Shown: one piece after another, positions 55,987 to 64,000 of the stretch
Layout: each line of letters starts with the position of its first letter
Numbering within the stretch: the first letter of the stretch is position 1
From: CAVPDA01 sp963702495
GTDB lineage: Bacteria; Pseudomonadota; Gammaproteobacteria; Burkholderiales; Rhodocyclaceae
Assembly: GCA_963702495.1 (NCBI GenBank)
Contig: CAVPDA010000006.1
Span: forward strand, 41,791-105,790
Length of the DNA stretch: 64,000 nt
Direction of reading: 5' to 3'
Position numbers and translations under genes: made by a program
Notes under the pieces: generated by a model
Told to the model about the DNA's origin: nothing
What the model saw: the letters and a program-made list of their open reading frames with translations, nothing else
Databases searched by the model: none

Positions 55987-58700
55987 CTGACCATTAGGCA
56001 TGCTGGACAAGGAAGATTTTTTGCGCTACTGTGCGCGGCATGCTCATCGCCGGCAGAGACTTTAACGATGAAGTCATAGCGCGCATCCGCGAGACGGTGC
56101 GCAGCGGCGTTGATCTGACCCGAGGTGCGCTGGCACGCGTGGTGTGCGGCTGGTTCGACTGGCGGCACGCCGACGGGCGGCCGAAGGAGACGAGCTGCCG
56201 CATTGTGCTCAACAAGCTCGAACGGCGTGGGGTGATCGAATTGCCGGCGGCGCGCGAGGTGAGTTTCGTTGCGCGCAGGCCACGGCCAGCCGAGCCCATG
56301 CAGTGGCCGCAGATCGAGGGGGCGCTGTCGAAGCTGGGCCACATTGAACTGGTGGTGGTCAATGGCGACAAGGCGTTGTCGCGCCAGTGGCGGGCGATGA
56401 TGCAAGCGCATCACCCGCTGGGCGACGGGCCGCTGTGCGGGGCGCAGCTGCGCTATCTGATCCGCAGCAAGCAAGGGATTTTGGGAGGCTTGAGTTTTAG
56501 CGCGGCGGCCTGGCGGCTGGGTGTGCGCGATGAGTGGATCGGTTGGAGCGAGGGCACCCGCGCGGCGCGCCTGGCGCTGATCGTGGGCAACAGTCGATTC
56601 CTGATTGTGCCCTCGGTCCAGGTGAAGAATCTGGCCTCACACGTGCTGGGCTTGGCGACCCGCCAGCTCGCGGCCGATTGGCAGCGGCACTATGGCTACA
56701 AACCGGTGCTGATCGAGACCTTTGTGGATAGCAGCCGCTACCCGGGCACCTGTTACCGCGCGGCCAACTGGACCGATCTGGGGATGACCCAGGGGCGAGG
56801 CCGTCAGGATCGGGTGCGCCAAGGGTGCGTGGGGCGCAAACAGGTATTCGTCTATCCGCTGCAACGCAACTGGCGCAAACTACTGACCGCGCCGCCGGAG
56901 TTGGCGCGCCTGATGCCGTCGGTCCGAGCCAAGCCCCCGCTCGACTGGGCGGAAGAAGAATTCGGACGCTGCCGGCTCAGTGAGCGGCTCACCCAGCGCT
57001 TGATGAGCCTGGCGCGTGATTTCTGGGCCCGACCCATGGCCAACCTACCGGAAGCGTGTGGGAGCGCGACCAAGATGCAAGCGGCCTATCGTTTTCTGGC
57101 CAACGACGACGTGCTGTTCGAGACCTTGTTGCAGCCGCACTACGCGGCCACCGAGGGGCGCATCAGCGAGTTGGGTGAGGGTTCGGTGGTGCTGGTGCCG
57201 CAAGACACCACCAGTGTGAACTACAGCCATCTGAGCATCGCCGGCCTGGGCCCGATCGGCACCACGGCCGAGGGGGCGCAAGGCCTGCATCTGCACAGCA
57301 GCCTGGCGATGACGGTGCAAGGGGTGCCGCTGGGCTTTGTCAACGCGCAATGTTGGGCTCGCGACCCCGCGCAGTTCGGCACGAAGGCGCAGCGCCATGC
57401 CTTGGCCATTGAACAGAAGGAAAGCTATCGCTGGCTCAAGAGCTATCAGGCGGTGGCGGCAGTGCAAAAGCGCAACCCACAGCTCACGCTGGTCAGTATG
57501 GGCGATCGGGAAGCGGACATCTATGAGTTGTTTGCCCAAGCGGCACTCGAGCCGGCGGGACCGAAGCTGCTCATTCGTGCCAAGCACGACCGCCAAGTGC
57601 AAGGCGAACAGGCGCGCCTGTTCGAGGCGCTCCAGGGGCAGCCGATCAGCGGTTATCAACTCGTCAAACTGCCTCGGCAGGGCAATCGTCCAGCGCGCGA
57701 GGCCAAACTGGCGATCCGCTTTGCCGCGCTGAGCTTGTGTCCCCCACAGGACAAGGCGCACCTGAGCGCGCTCCAGATCTGGACGGTGCTGGCCAAAGAA
57801 GAGGGCGCGCCCGAGGGCGCCGAGCCCATTGAATGGCGGCTGCTCACCACGCTCGCTGTGGAGAGCTTCGAGCAGGCGTGTGAGAAAGTGGCCTGGTATA
57901 CCCAGCGCTGGGGTATCGAGGTGTTTCATCGCACGCTCAAAAGCGGCTGCCGCATCGAAGATCGCCAGCTCGGTCACGCTGACCGGTTGGAGGCCTGCCT
58001 GGCCATCGACATGGTCGTCGCCTGGCGCATCTATCATATGGTCAAGCTCGGGCGTGAGGTTCCCGAACTGCCTTGCGATGTCTATTTTGACGAAGCCGAG
58101 TGGAAAGCGCTGGTTGCCTACAGCACGAAGAATCCGGTGCCGCCTGAACAGGCGCCCAGCCTGCGCGAAGCCATCCGCATGGTGGCCAAGATAGGCGGTT
58201 TTCTGGGGCGCAAGGGCGATGGCGAACCCGGCACGGAGACTCTTTGGCGTGGCTTACAACATCTGGATCTCATGACGGATGTCTGGCGGGTGATGGCCAG
58301 CGGTCCATGAACCACAACTGCGCTGCCAATCGAACGCCAGTCCAAGATGTGCACGATTGGCGGCCAGCCGGCGCACGCCTAGCCCAGACAGTGCGAGAGC
58401 CGCGCTTGCCTTCGCTGACCGGCCACGCCACGGTCCTTGTCGCATGGCGCAGACACTGCCCGTTGGTGCTCAGCAGCACCACTTCGCACGCGAAACACTG
58501 CCGCAGCGTGCGTTGATCACAAGCGCCCGATTCTCGCCGCTGCCTGCTGCAATCGGCATGGCCGTACGTTCCTCAAGACACGGCTCGGCCGTCTGGTAGC
58601 GGGTTTGCTCGACCATCCATTCGGAATCTCTCGCCAAAACGTCAGGCCGGTGCCGCGTGGGTGAGAAAAAGACACCGAGTCCAGCGTGCGCAAAGGTCAG
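55987..58700 (+). mobile_element. IS4-family (Tn5-like) insertion sequence, 2714 bp
   Basis: Left end CTGACCATTAGGCATGCTGG and right end (inverted) CTGACCTTTGCGCACGCTGG form imperfect inverted repeats of about 22 bp, flanked by CATGGCGC on both sides. One transposase gene fills most of it; 58311-58700 is non-coding as far as I can see. It is inserted in the IS66 transposase. Confidence 0.9.
56031..58310 (+). CDS. IS4-family transposase with N-terminal DruA/DUF4338-like domain
   Basis: 759 residues from a GTG at 56031 (an ATG at 56040 is the alternative). Residues about 1-290 resemble DUF4338, the domain of Druantia DruA: LCGAQLRYLIRSKQGILGGL, DEWIGWSEGTRAARLALIVG, RFLIVPSVQVKNLASHVLG, YPGTCYRAANWTDLGMTQGR. 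The rest is a Tn5-like transposase: DFWARPMANLPEACGSATKM, first Asp in VPQDTTSVNYS, second in SMGDREADIYE, and the YREK-like YTQRWGIEVFHRTLK with the catalytic Glu. The reading frame and catalytic residues are intact, so it may be active. No other Druantia genes are near. Confidence 0.88.
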   Translation: MRGMLIAGRDFNDEVIARIRETVRSGVDLTRGALARVVCGWFDWRHADGRPKETSCRIVLNKLERRGVIELPAAREVSFVARRPRPAEPMQWPQIEGALSKLGHIELVVVNGDKALSRQWRAMMQAHHPLGDGPLCGAQLRYLIRSKQGILGGLSFSAAAWRLGVRDEWIGWSEGTRAARLALIVGNSRFLIVPSVQVKNLASHVLGLATRQLAADWQRHYGYKPVLIETFVDSSRYPGTCYRAANWTDLGMTQGRGRQDRVRQGCVGRKQVFVYPLQRNWRKLLTAPPELARLMPSVRAKPPLDWAEEEFGRCRLSERLTQRLMSLARDFWARPMANLPEACGSATKMQAAYRFLANDDVLFETLLQPHYAATEGRISELGEGSVVLVPQDTTSVNYSHLSIAGLGPIGTTAEGAQGLHLHSSLAMTVQGVPLGFVNAQCWARDPAQFGTKAQRHALAIEQKESYRWLKSYQAVAAVQKRNPQLTLVSMGDREADIYELFAQAALEPAGPKLLIRAKHDRQVQGEQARLFEALQGQPISGYQLVKLPRQGNRPAREAKLAIRFAALSLCPPQDKAHLSALQIWTVLAKEEGAPEGAEPIEWRLLTTLAVESFEQACEKVAWYTQRWGIEVFHRTLKSGCRIEDRQLGHADRLEACLAIDMVVAWRIYHMVKLGREVPELPCDVYFDEAEWKALVAYSTKNPVPPEQAPSLREAIRMVAKIGGFLGRKGDGEPGTETLWRGLQHLDLMTDVWRVMASGP

Positions 58701-59091
58701 CATGGCGCAGGGGGGGAATGTCAAACACCTGGCGCGTTTCAACCACCACCGCATCGCTCAGCGACCGATGGCAGGCATCACAATGGCTCGCCGGCGGGTG
58801 CGGCTCAATGTGATCCGGTTGCGCCACCTTCTTCAGCGTATGGCCCCGGTGCCCTTTTTGACCGCCCGTCAACTTCATCGCCTTGTGCCGCTGCGACTTC
58901 GGTTTCGGCCGGCCCAAACCGTCCGAGGACGGCGGCTTGCTCGAGTTCTGGCTGTTCAGCGCCAGGCGACCTTCAAGTTCCGCAACCTTCGCCGTCAGCA
59001 GGGCCACTTGCGCATACAGCACACGGATCAGGTCGTCTTTCTCAGCAACGCTGAGTCGCTCAAGGTTGGGCAGCGCTTCCATGAACCGCAT
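58701..59091 (-). pseudogene. IS66-family transposase, N-terminal piece
   Basis: From an ATG at 59091: the helical N-terminus LRVLYAQ-like region (DDLIRVLYAQVALLTAKVAE), NSQNSSKPPSSDGLGRPKPK and the zinc-binding HPPASHCDACHRSL, ending VVVETRQVFDIPPLRH at the IS4 junction. It belongs to the C-terminal piece at 54957-55986. Confidence 0.88.
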
Positions 59092-59154
59092 TATCCACCT
59101 TAACAACCATTTCTAACACCAGGAATAAAAGTACTGTTTTGCCCACCTGAGTAG

Positions 59155-60642
59155 TTACAAGCCGCGGAACATACGACGATAGAGTTCCCGCATCCGAGCC
59201 ACATCCGATGGGGCGACTTCCCGATTTCCGTAGCGGGCGTGCTCGAACAGGAGCGTGAATTCCACCGCCTCGCGGCACAATTGCCCGTAGCGGCCGCACA
59301 CCTGGGCGAGATGCTCCCGGCTATTGGCTGCCGGCGGGCGGCCGAGATCATGGAGATCGAGCAGGCGCTGTAGTGCCCGGTAGTACTGGAGTGCTCCATG
59401 ATTCCCCGTGGCATTCCCCCTGAGTACGCCCAGTCTCAGGTAGTCGAGATGGGTGAGCAGCCACACGACCGGCCGTACTTCCCTCAGCAGTTTCCAGGCC
59501 GCGAGGAGCAGCGCGAAAACGATCAAGGCCATCAGCGACTGGGTGAGTTCGCGTCGGTGGTCCGTCAGCCACGCCTTGAAGTCCTTCCACACTTGGTCCA
59601 GACGGAGCCGGATCGGGGTCAAGCGCAGATCGATGCGCTCGGCGACGCTGGCCAGGCCCTCGATGGCTGCGGACTGCCACGCCGGCAGACCGGGGCGGCG
59701 CGCCGCTTCGTGCATGTCCTTGAGCGAGGGCCACGCGCTGCGCGCCAGCAGCTCGTCGCCTGGCGACGGGTTGGCACCAGCGCTTCCGTCAGCGGGCCGA
59801 CCGCCGGCACTCTGCTCGGCCTCATTGCCATCCTCGCCGAGGGAGCTGCCTTCCGCGCCATTGCCGCCGGGCCCGCGGTCGGATTCGCCGTCCGCCGGGT
59901 TGCCGGAACGGCCGCCAAGCGGTTGGCCGGGGCGCTGTACGGTCTGGCCGCTGCCCGGCGCGTTGCCGAGCTGGCCGAGATTGCCGGGCTGGCCATACTT
60001 CCAGAACAAATAGGGCCATGTCACTTGGGGCGTGAGGGCATAGAGCAGCGCGCCGCCCATCAGGATGGCGGCGGTCGCGGCGACGATGGCCGCGCCCTGT
60101 CCGCCGCTCGCGCCCTCTCCCAGGCCTGCGCGGCGCAAGTCCTGGGCGCGACGGCTGACCTGTTCCGAAACCAGCGTAAAGACCACCGCGACGATGAAGG
60201 GCACGAGGTAGAACAGCATGGTCCAGTCCGCTCGAGGGTGGGATGCGGCGAACAACACCATCGCGACCGCGACGAGCACGCCCAGGTGCAATTGGCGCCG
60301 GGTCACGGTGACGCAGTTCTGGGCGGCCTGAAGCGTGGCGAGCAACGCCAGTCCGGCGCGGGGGAAGCCCCACAGGGGTATGAAGACGGCGAACGTGACG
60401 ATGAGCCCGAGAACGAGGACCAGCCTCTGGCCTCGCTTGCCCACATCGGAAGGCTGGCCGCGCTGCCACCACCCCAGCCCGAGGGTCAGCGCGAAAGTCA
60501 GGCTCCATAGCAGGACTTCGAAGCCAAAGGTCCGGTAATGGATGTCGAGGAAAGCATTGCAGGCCGCGGCCAGGGCAAGCGAAGCGAAGAGGCCGACGTA
60601 GGCCGGGAAGTACGTCAGCGGCGGGGAAGCCGTCGTTTTCAC
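59155..60642 (-). CDS. membrane protein with C-terminal DUF4129 domain, 3' end replaced by IS66
   Basis: 495 residues from a GTG at 60642 overlapping the DUF58 stop (GTGA). Five or six helices fill residues 10-190, then about 110 residues of G-, S-, P- and N-rich linker, one more helix (SLMALIVFALLLAAWKLLRE) and the DUF4129 region (ALQYYRALQRLLDLHDLGRP, EFTLLFEHARYGNREV). The last codon and stop (TTG TAA) use bases of the IS66 end, costing the natural tail of about 12 residues. It lacks a transglutaminase core, unlike TgpA. In MoxR-DUF58 operons such proteins may act in surface-protein or metalloenzyme maturation; this is inferred. Confidence 0.8.
   Translation of the reverse strand: MKTTASPPLTYFPAYVGLFASLALAAACNAFLDIHYRTFGFEVLLWSLTFALTLGLGWWQRGQPSDVGKRGQRLVLVLGLIVTFAVFIPLWGFPRAGLALLATLQAAQNCVTVTRRQLHLGVLVAVAMVLFAASHPRADWTMLFYLVPFIVAVVFTLVSEQVSRRAQDLRRAGLGEGASGGQGAAIVAATAAILMGGALLYALTPQVTWPYLFWKYGQPGNLGQLGNAPGSGQTVQRPGQPLGGRSGNPADGESDRGPGGNGAEGSSLGEDGNEAEQSAGGRPADGSAGANPSPGDELLARSAWPSLKDMHEAARRPGLPAWQSAAIEGLASVAERIDLRLTPIRLRLDQVWKDFKAWLTDHRRELTQSLMALIVFALLLAAWKLLREVRPVVWLLTHLDYLRLGVLRGNATGNHGALQYYRALQRLLDLHDLGRPPAANSREHLAQVCGRYGQLCREAVEFTLLFEHARYGNREVAPSDVARMRELYRRMFRGL
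59159..59166. repeat. 8-bp target-site duplication of the IS66 element (right)
   Basis: AAGCCGCG, identical to 54912-54919. Confidence 0.88.
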
Positions 60643-61922
60643 GCGTTGAAGAGCTTGACCAGATCGGCGCCGCTGCGAACCTGCAGGCACCTCGCGCCGA
60701 GATCGAGCAGGCCCGCCACGGCGGTGGCGGTGGCATCCTTGCCCGTACCCTCAGACGACATGAAGGTCGCGCGCTCGAACACCACCGCAAGCAGGTGCGC
60801 CCCCCGCGCGCGCAGCAGCGCCAGGGCCTGCAGCGTATCCGCGAGCCTTGCCTGCGGCTCGGACAGGAACGCGACCACGGTTTCGCCGTGGCGGCAGTCC
60901 GCAGTGACGGATTGCAGTACCTCGGCATAGGGCGTCACCCCGTCGGCGGCAACCACCGCCAGTTCGTCCAGGATGCCCTGGTAGTGATGTTCGCCGGTTC
61001 CGGCCGGGATCCGGAGCGCGCGTTCGCCCTGGCCGACCAGCCGGGTCGGGATGTGGTTGCCGCAGGCGTACTTCGCGATCGACGCGGCAGTGCGGACGGC
61101 GTATTCGAAGCTCGCGTGCTTGCCCTGCCCGACGTTGGCGTCGGCTGCCTGATCGAGAATGAGGCACAGGCATGCCGAGGCCAGCGGTTCGAACTCCCGG
61201 ATCATCAGCTCGTTGTGCCTGGCCGTGGTGGGCCAATGCACGTGGCGCGGATTGTCGCCGCGCCGGTATTCGCGCAGGCCGGAGAACTCGGCGGCCCCGG
61301 CGCCCTCCGGCAGCAGACAGCCTCCGCGGTGAATCTGGCTGGGGGCGCCGCGCAGGGGCAGGCTCACGATGGGGAAGACATCCGGATAGATCGTCAAGGT
61401 CTGCACGCCGTCGTTGCGGCGCTGCCGGGCTTCGGCCAACCCCAGCGGAAAGCTCGACGCGAGGCCCACCGGCCCGAGCCGATAGAAGCCGCGCTTCTCG
61501 CACACCAGCGGCACATCGAAATGCCGCCGGCCACCGCCCGGAACGTAGGCCACCACGCCCAGCGTCTTCTCGGCCTGTGCCGGCGGGTTCTGCGCCGCGC
61601 CGACGAAGGGCAGATGATCGACGAGTTCCACCATGAAGCGCGGCAGCACGCCGTGATTCTCGACTTCGACATGAAAGCGGATGGTTTCGCCCTCCTCGGC
61701 CCGGCCGGGCCCTTTGCGCACGACGGAAAGCTGCCTCACCAGCCAGTGCGGCCAAGCGATGCCGGTGATGAGCGTGGCAGCCAGGAGTGCCGCGATGGCC
61801 CAAGGCATGGCCTGTAGCCGGTTGATGGCGGCGGCGTAGGCCACCAGGGTCATGAGCCCGAGGATCAGCGGCTTGGCGTACCGGGGCTGCCAGGCGGGCC
61901 ACGAGATGCCGGATCGCTTCAT
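60639..61922 (-). CDS. DUF58 domain protein (MoxR-associated)
   Basis: 427 residues from the ATG at 61922. Two helices near the N-terminus (PLILGLMTLVAYAAAI, PWAIAALLAATLITGIAW) are followed by a beta-sandwich region. The diagnostic DUF58 motif EYRRGDNPRHVHWPTTARHN and LMIREFE is intact, then a vWA-like domain (CLCLILDQAADAN, the altered MIDAS region). It lies between the MoxR ATPase gene (79 bases before it) and the DUF4129 gene (overlap of four). Such trios are widespread and thought to assemble or fold target proteins. Confidence 0.92.
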   Translation of the reverse strand: MKRSGISWPAWQPRYAKPLILGLMTLVAYAAAINRLQAMPWAIAALLAATLITGIAWPHWLVRQLSVVRKGPGRAEEGETIRFHVEVENHGVLPRFMVELVDHLPFVGAAQNPPAQAEKTLGVVAYVPGGGRRHFDVPLVCEKRGFYRLGPVGLASSFPLGLAEARQRRNDGVQTLTIYPDVFPIVSLPLRGAPSQIHRGGCLLPEGAGAAEFSGLREYRRGDNPRHVHWPTTARHNELMIREFEPLASACLCLILDQAADANVGQGKHASFEYAVRTAASIAKYACGNHIPTRLVGQGERALRIPAGTGEHHYQGILDELAVVAADGVTPYAEVLQSVTADCRHGETVVAFLSEPQARLADTLQALALLRARGAHLLAVVFERATFMSSEGTGKDATATAVAGLLDLGARCLQVRSGADLVKLFNA

Positions 61923-62001
61923 GCCGGGACGGGCCTCACTCGTCGTCGGTTATGAGTGAGCAGGAGCTTCAAGCGCCGTCGCCTCCCGTGCCGGCCCATG
62001 T

Positions 62002-62925
62002 TCAAACCGGCGGCGCAAGCTGGTCGAGTACCTGCGCGAGGACGCTGCGGCCGGTCTGCCCCATCGCGGCAGCCTGTGGGCGGACGATCAGGCGGTGTTC
62101 CAGAACCGGCCCGGCCATTGCCTTGACGATGTCCGGCGTGACGTACTCCCTGCCGCGCAGATAGGCCAGGCCTTGCGATCCGCGCACCAGCGCAAGCGTG
62201 CCGCGAGGGCTGGCGCCGAGGCGCAGATCGACATGGGTGCGCGTTGCGGCGGTGATGCTCGCCGCGTACCGCGACACGTCGGGACTGATGTGGATGGCTT
62301 TGACGGCGTCTCGCCCGGCCAGTATCTCCGGCTCCGTGGTGACGGAGGTCAGGGTCTCGATGGGATGCACCTGCGCCTGGGCGCTGAGGATACGCAGTTC
62401 CTCCTCCAGCGTCGGGTAGCCGATCGAAAGGCGAACGAAGAAGCGGTCGAGCTGGGCTTCGGGCAGGGCGTGGGTTCCGGCCATGTCGATGGGATTCTGC
62501 GTGGCCAGCACCATGAAGGTCTTGGGCAGTTCATAGGTGGCACCATCGACGCTGACGCGAAACTCCTCCATGCATTCCAGCAAGGCCGATTGCGCACGCG
62601 GCGTGGCGCGATTGATCTCGTCGGCCAGCAGGATATGAGTGAATACCGGACCGGGCCGAAACTCGAACTCCCCCGTCTTTTGGTTGTAGATCGGCACTCC
62701 GGTGATGTCGGAGGGCAGCAGATCGGGCGTGCATTGCAGGCGCTTCATGTCCACCGCAACCGAGCGCGCCAAGGCCCTCGCCAGCATGGTTTTGCCGGTA
62801 CCGGGTACGTCTTCGAGCAGTACGTGCCCGCGACAGAGCAGCGCGATCACCGCCAGCTCGACCACCGGCCGCTTGCCGACGATGACCCTTTCCACGTTGT
62901 CGATCAGCGCCTGGATTTTCTGCAT
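62002..62925 (-). CDS. MoxR-family AAA+ ATPase
   Basis: 307 residues from the ATG at 62925. Walker A LEDVPGTGKTMLARALA, Walker B HILLADEINRATPRAQSALL, sensor 1 VLATQNPIDMAGTHALPEAQ, and arginine fingers in LDRFFVRLSIGYP. The C-terminal lid domain with LRLGASPRGTLALVRGSQGL is typical of MoxR. It is a chaperone-like ATPase that acts with DUF58/vWA proteins. It is the first gene of the operon ending at 59155. About 1.1 kb before it holds no clear gene. Confidence 0.94.
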   Translation of the reverse strand: MQKIQALIDNVERVIVGKRPVVELAVIALLCRGHVLLEDVPGTGKTMLARALARSVAVDMKRLQCTPDLLPSDITGVPIYNQKTGEFEFRPGPVFTHILLADEINRATPRAQSALLECMEEFRVSVDGATYELPKTFMVLATQNPIDMAGTHALPEAQLDRFFVRLSIGYPTLEEELRILSAQAQVHPIETLTSVTTEPEILAGRDAVKAIHISPDVSRYAASITAATRTHVDLRLGASPRGTLALVRGSQGLAYLRGREYVTPDIVKAMAGPVLEHRLIVRPQAAAMGQTGRSVLAQVLDQLAPPV

Positions 62926-64000
62926 GTCGGGCCTACGTGAGGATTCTTCGGGGTTCCTGCTGCCGGTGTCTCGCAAATGGCGCATGTGGGTCGGACGTGT
63001 CACCGCGCCGACGGCATCGGCATCAGCTTCAGCACGGCGCCGACCGCATGGCCCGAGTCGGGCGCCGTCCCGCACTGGAAGCGTGCGGACCGGCCTTGCG
63101 ATCGGGATAATGATGAACGACTTGCCTGCATTGCGGCGGAATGCTAACCCAGGCGGGTGAATTACGCATCCAGACCCGTGCACGTCGGCAGCGCTTTCAG
63201 TCGGGTCCCATGGCCACGACCAGAGCCGCAGATGCGAAAATCAGCCTCTGGAGGACGGCTCCGGCGCCGATGGGAGTCGCTCAGGGCGGCCGCGGCGGCG
63301 CCAGTCCCTCGGCCACAGCGGTCGCATGCTATGCGTCGCAAATTCCTGCGCACGCCCGCTTTGCGACAGCGAGTGCAACGGGTTGTTTCGGCCATAATCA
63401 GGCACTGTCCACGCCGAAGAAACCGGCTACCGGGCGGCTGGCATCCGCCACACACCAGACCTTCGCCAGGGCACGGCCGTAGGCGCCGGCGCGACCTCAT
63501 GTGGATCTCCACATATGACCGATGCTGCGTCAGCGAGGCGGTATTAGGGAGGGTCTCGTGTTCGCGGCGCACCGGGCGCTCACTAGCGTGATCTTGCGGC
63601 ACGGCCAACGACGGGTGAGGCCGGGAGCGCCAGTTCGGCGTCCGCGGCACCGTCGTTCGAATTCGAAGTTGCATCGCGTCGAACATTTCTCGTGGCCGAT
63701 GCGGGTGCCGCGCCATTCTTAACGAACGCTTGGTACCGCCAACAAAGCGGCCCCCCATCGGCGCAATCTTGGCGTCCGCTCACTGCCAATCCGCTGGTCG
63801 TCATCGTTGCCCACCACCTTCGGTCACTGCAGCGTAGGCGCAGCAGCAGGAGGAGTATGTGCCGGCATCGATCAATGGGCCCCTGCAACCTCTTTCCGAC
63901 CCCGAGCAGGTAAACGCCGCCCGGTTTTTCCCTGACATAGCGTCTGCGACTGCCCCGCGATTGCGCCTTGTGTCGCCTCTACCGCTCCAGCGCCTGCCGG
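62926..64000. other. long intergenic region up to the window end
   Basis: Over 1 kb with no gene I can support. A minus-strand frame at 63162-63758 contains Cys pairs (VCGGC, CTRC, CDRC) but otherwise reads as GC-rich noise. The promoter of the moxR operon should lie near 62930-63100; I cannot mark it. Confidence 0.4.

Larger units (their letters stand above)
54920..59158 (-). mobile_element. IS66-family element (single-ORF type) interrupted by an IS4-family element
   Basis: The ends read GTAACTACTCAGGTG and CACCTGAGTAGTTAC as inverted repeats, with the IS66-typical GTAA terminus and an 8-bp duplication AAGCCGCG (54912-54919 and 59159-59166). Without the nested 2714-bp element and its 8-bp duplication, the length is about 1517 bp with only a tnpC-like gene, as in ISBst12-type members; tnpA and tnpB are absent. 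The transposase is cut in two. Confidence 0.9.

Noticed and set aside
56031..58310. Druantia defence system
   Set aside because: Only the DruA-like domain is present, fused to a transposase; no DruB-E genes nearby.
63162..63758. Minus-strand frame with several Cys pairs near the window end
   Set aside because: The Cys spacing does not match a known zinc ribbon and the rest looks random; insufficient support.

Overview
The window is GC-rich chromosomal DNA. Its gene content (acetate permease with a DUF485 partner, DUF3417-type glucan phosphorylase, OPT transporter, MoxR/DUF58/DUF4129 genes, several insertion-sequence families) suggests a betaproteobacterium, perhaps a Rhodocyclales or Accumulibacter-like organism. 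This is inferred from content only: there is no rRNA or other phylogenetic marker here. I see no tRNA, rRNA, CRISPR array or replication origin.

Layout. 1-5.8 kb: an acetate-uptake locus (DUF485 + ActP) opposite a membrane sensor-like protein fused to a DEDDh exonuclease and a CBS/DUF294 nucleotidyltransferase. 6.3-12.6 kb: PHP phosphoesterase, glucan phosphorylase, PilZ protein, cold-shock protein and NTF2-like protein. 13.1-20.9 kb: the most unusual block. A caspase-like peptidase is followed by a giant protein with two alpha/beta-hydrolase domains, a region resembling an M17 N-terminal domain, a CHAT caspase-like protease and a helical tail (broken by one base at about 18006), then by a LysM-M15 peptidoglycan peptidase. 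All lie on one strand and look like one operon. 20.9-28.5 kb: GMP reductase, radical SAM protein, an exported MsrA/MsrB pair, a YecA/SEC-C protein and a flavin disulfide oxidoreductase. An internally deleted copy of the oxidoreductase lies at 20.9-21.2 kb and a catalase-like remnant at 28.3-28.5 kb.

28.5-31.8 kb is a graveyard of mobile elements: an IS1595 element with perfect inverted repeats and an 8-bp duplication sits just upstream of a broken ISNCY transposase, followed by an IS630 scrap. 31.9-41.9 kb: exported rhodanese, hybrid histidine kinase, DnaJ-like protein and an RND efflux pair. 42.1-54.7 kb: acyltransferase/SDR genes, an osmoprotectant permease fusion, MAPEG protein, ABC exporter, OPT transporter, VOC and AHSA1 proteins, and an AraC regulator divergent from DsrE and membrane-protein genes. 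54.9-59.2 kb: an IS66-family element, itself split by an IS4-family element whose transposase carries a DruA/DUF4338-like domain. The IS66 element sits in the 3' end of the last gene of a MoxR-DUF58-DUF4129 operon (59.2-62.9 kb). 62.9-64 kb shows no convincing gene.

Single-base frame breaks recur (CHAT gene, SDR, IS1595 and ISNCY transposases). They may be real decay or assembly indels, and this should be settled before any is interpreted biologically.
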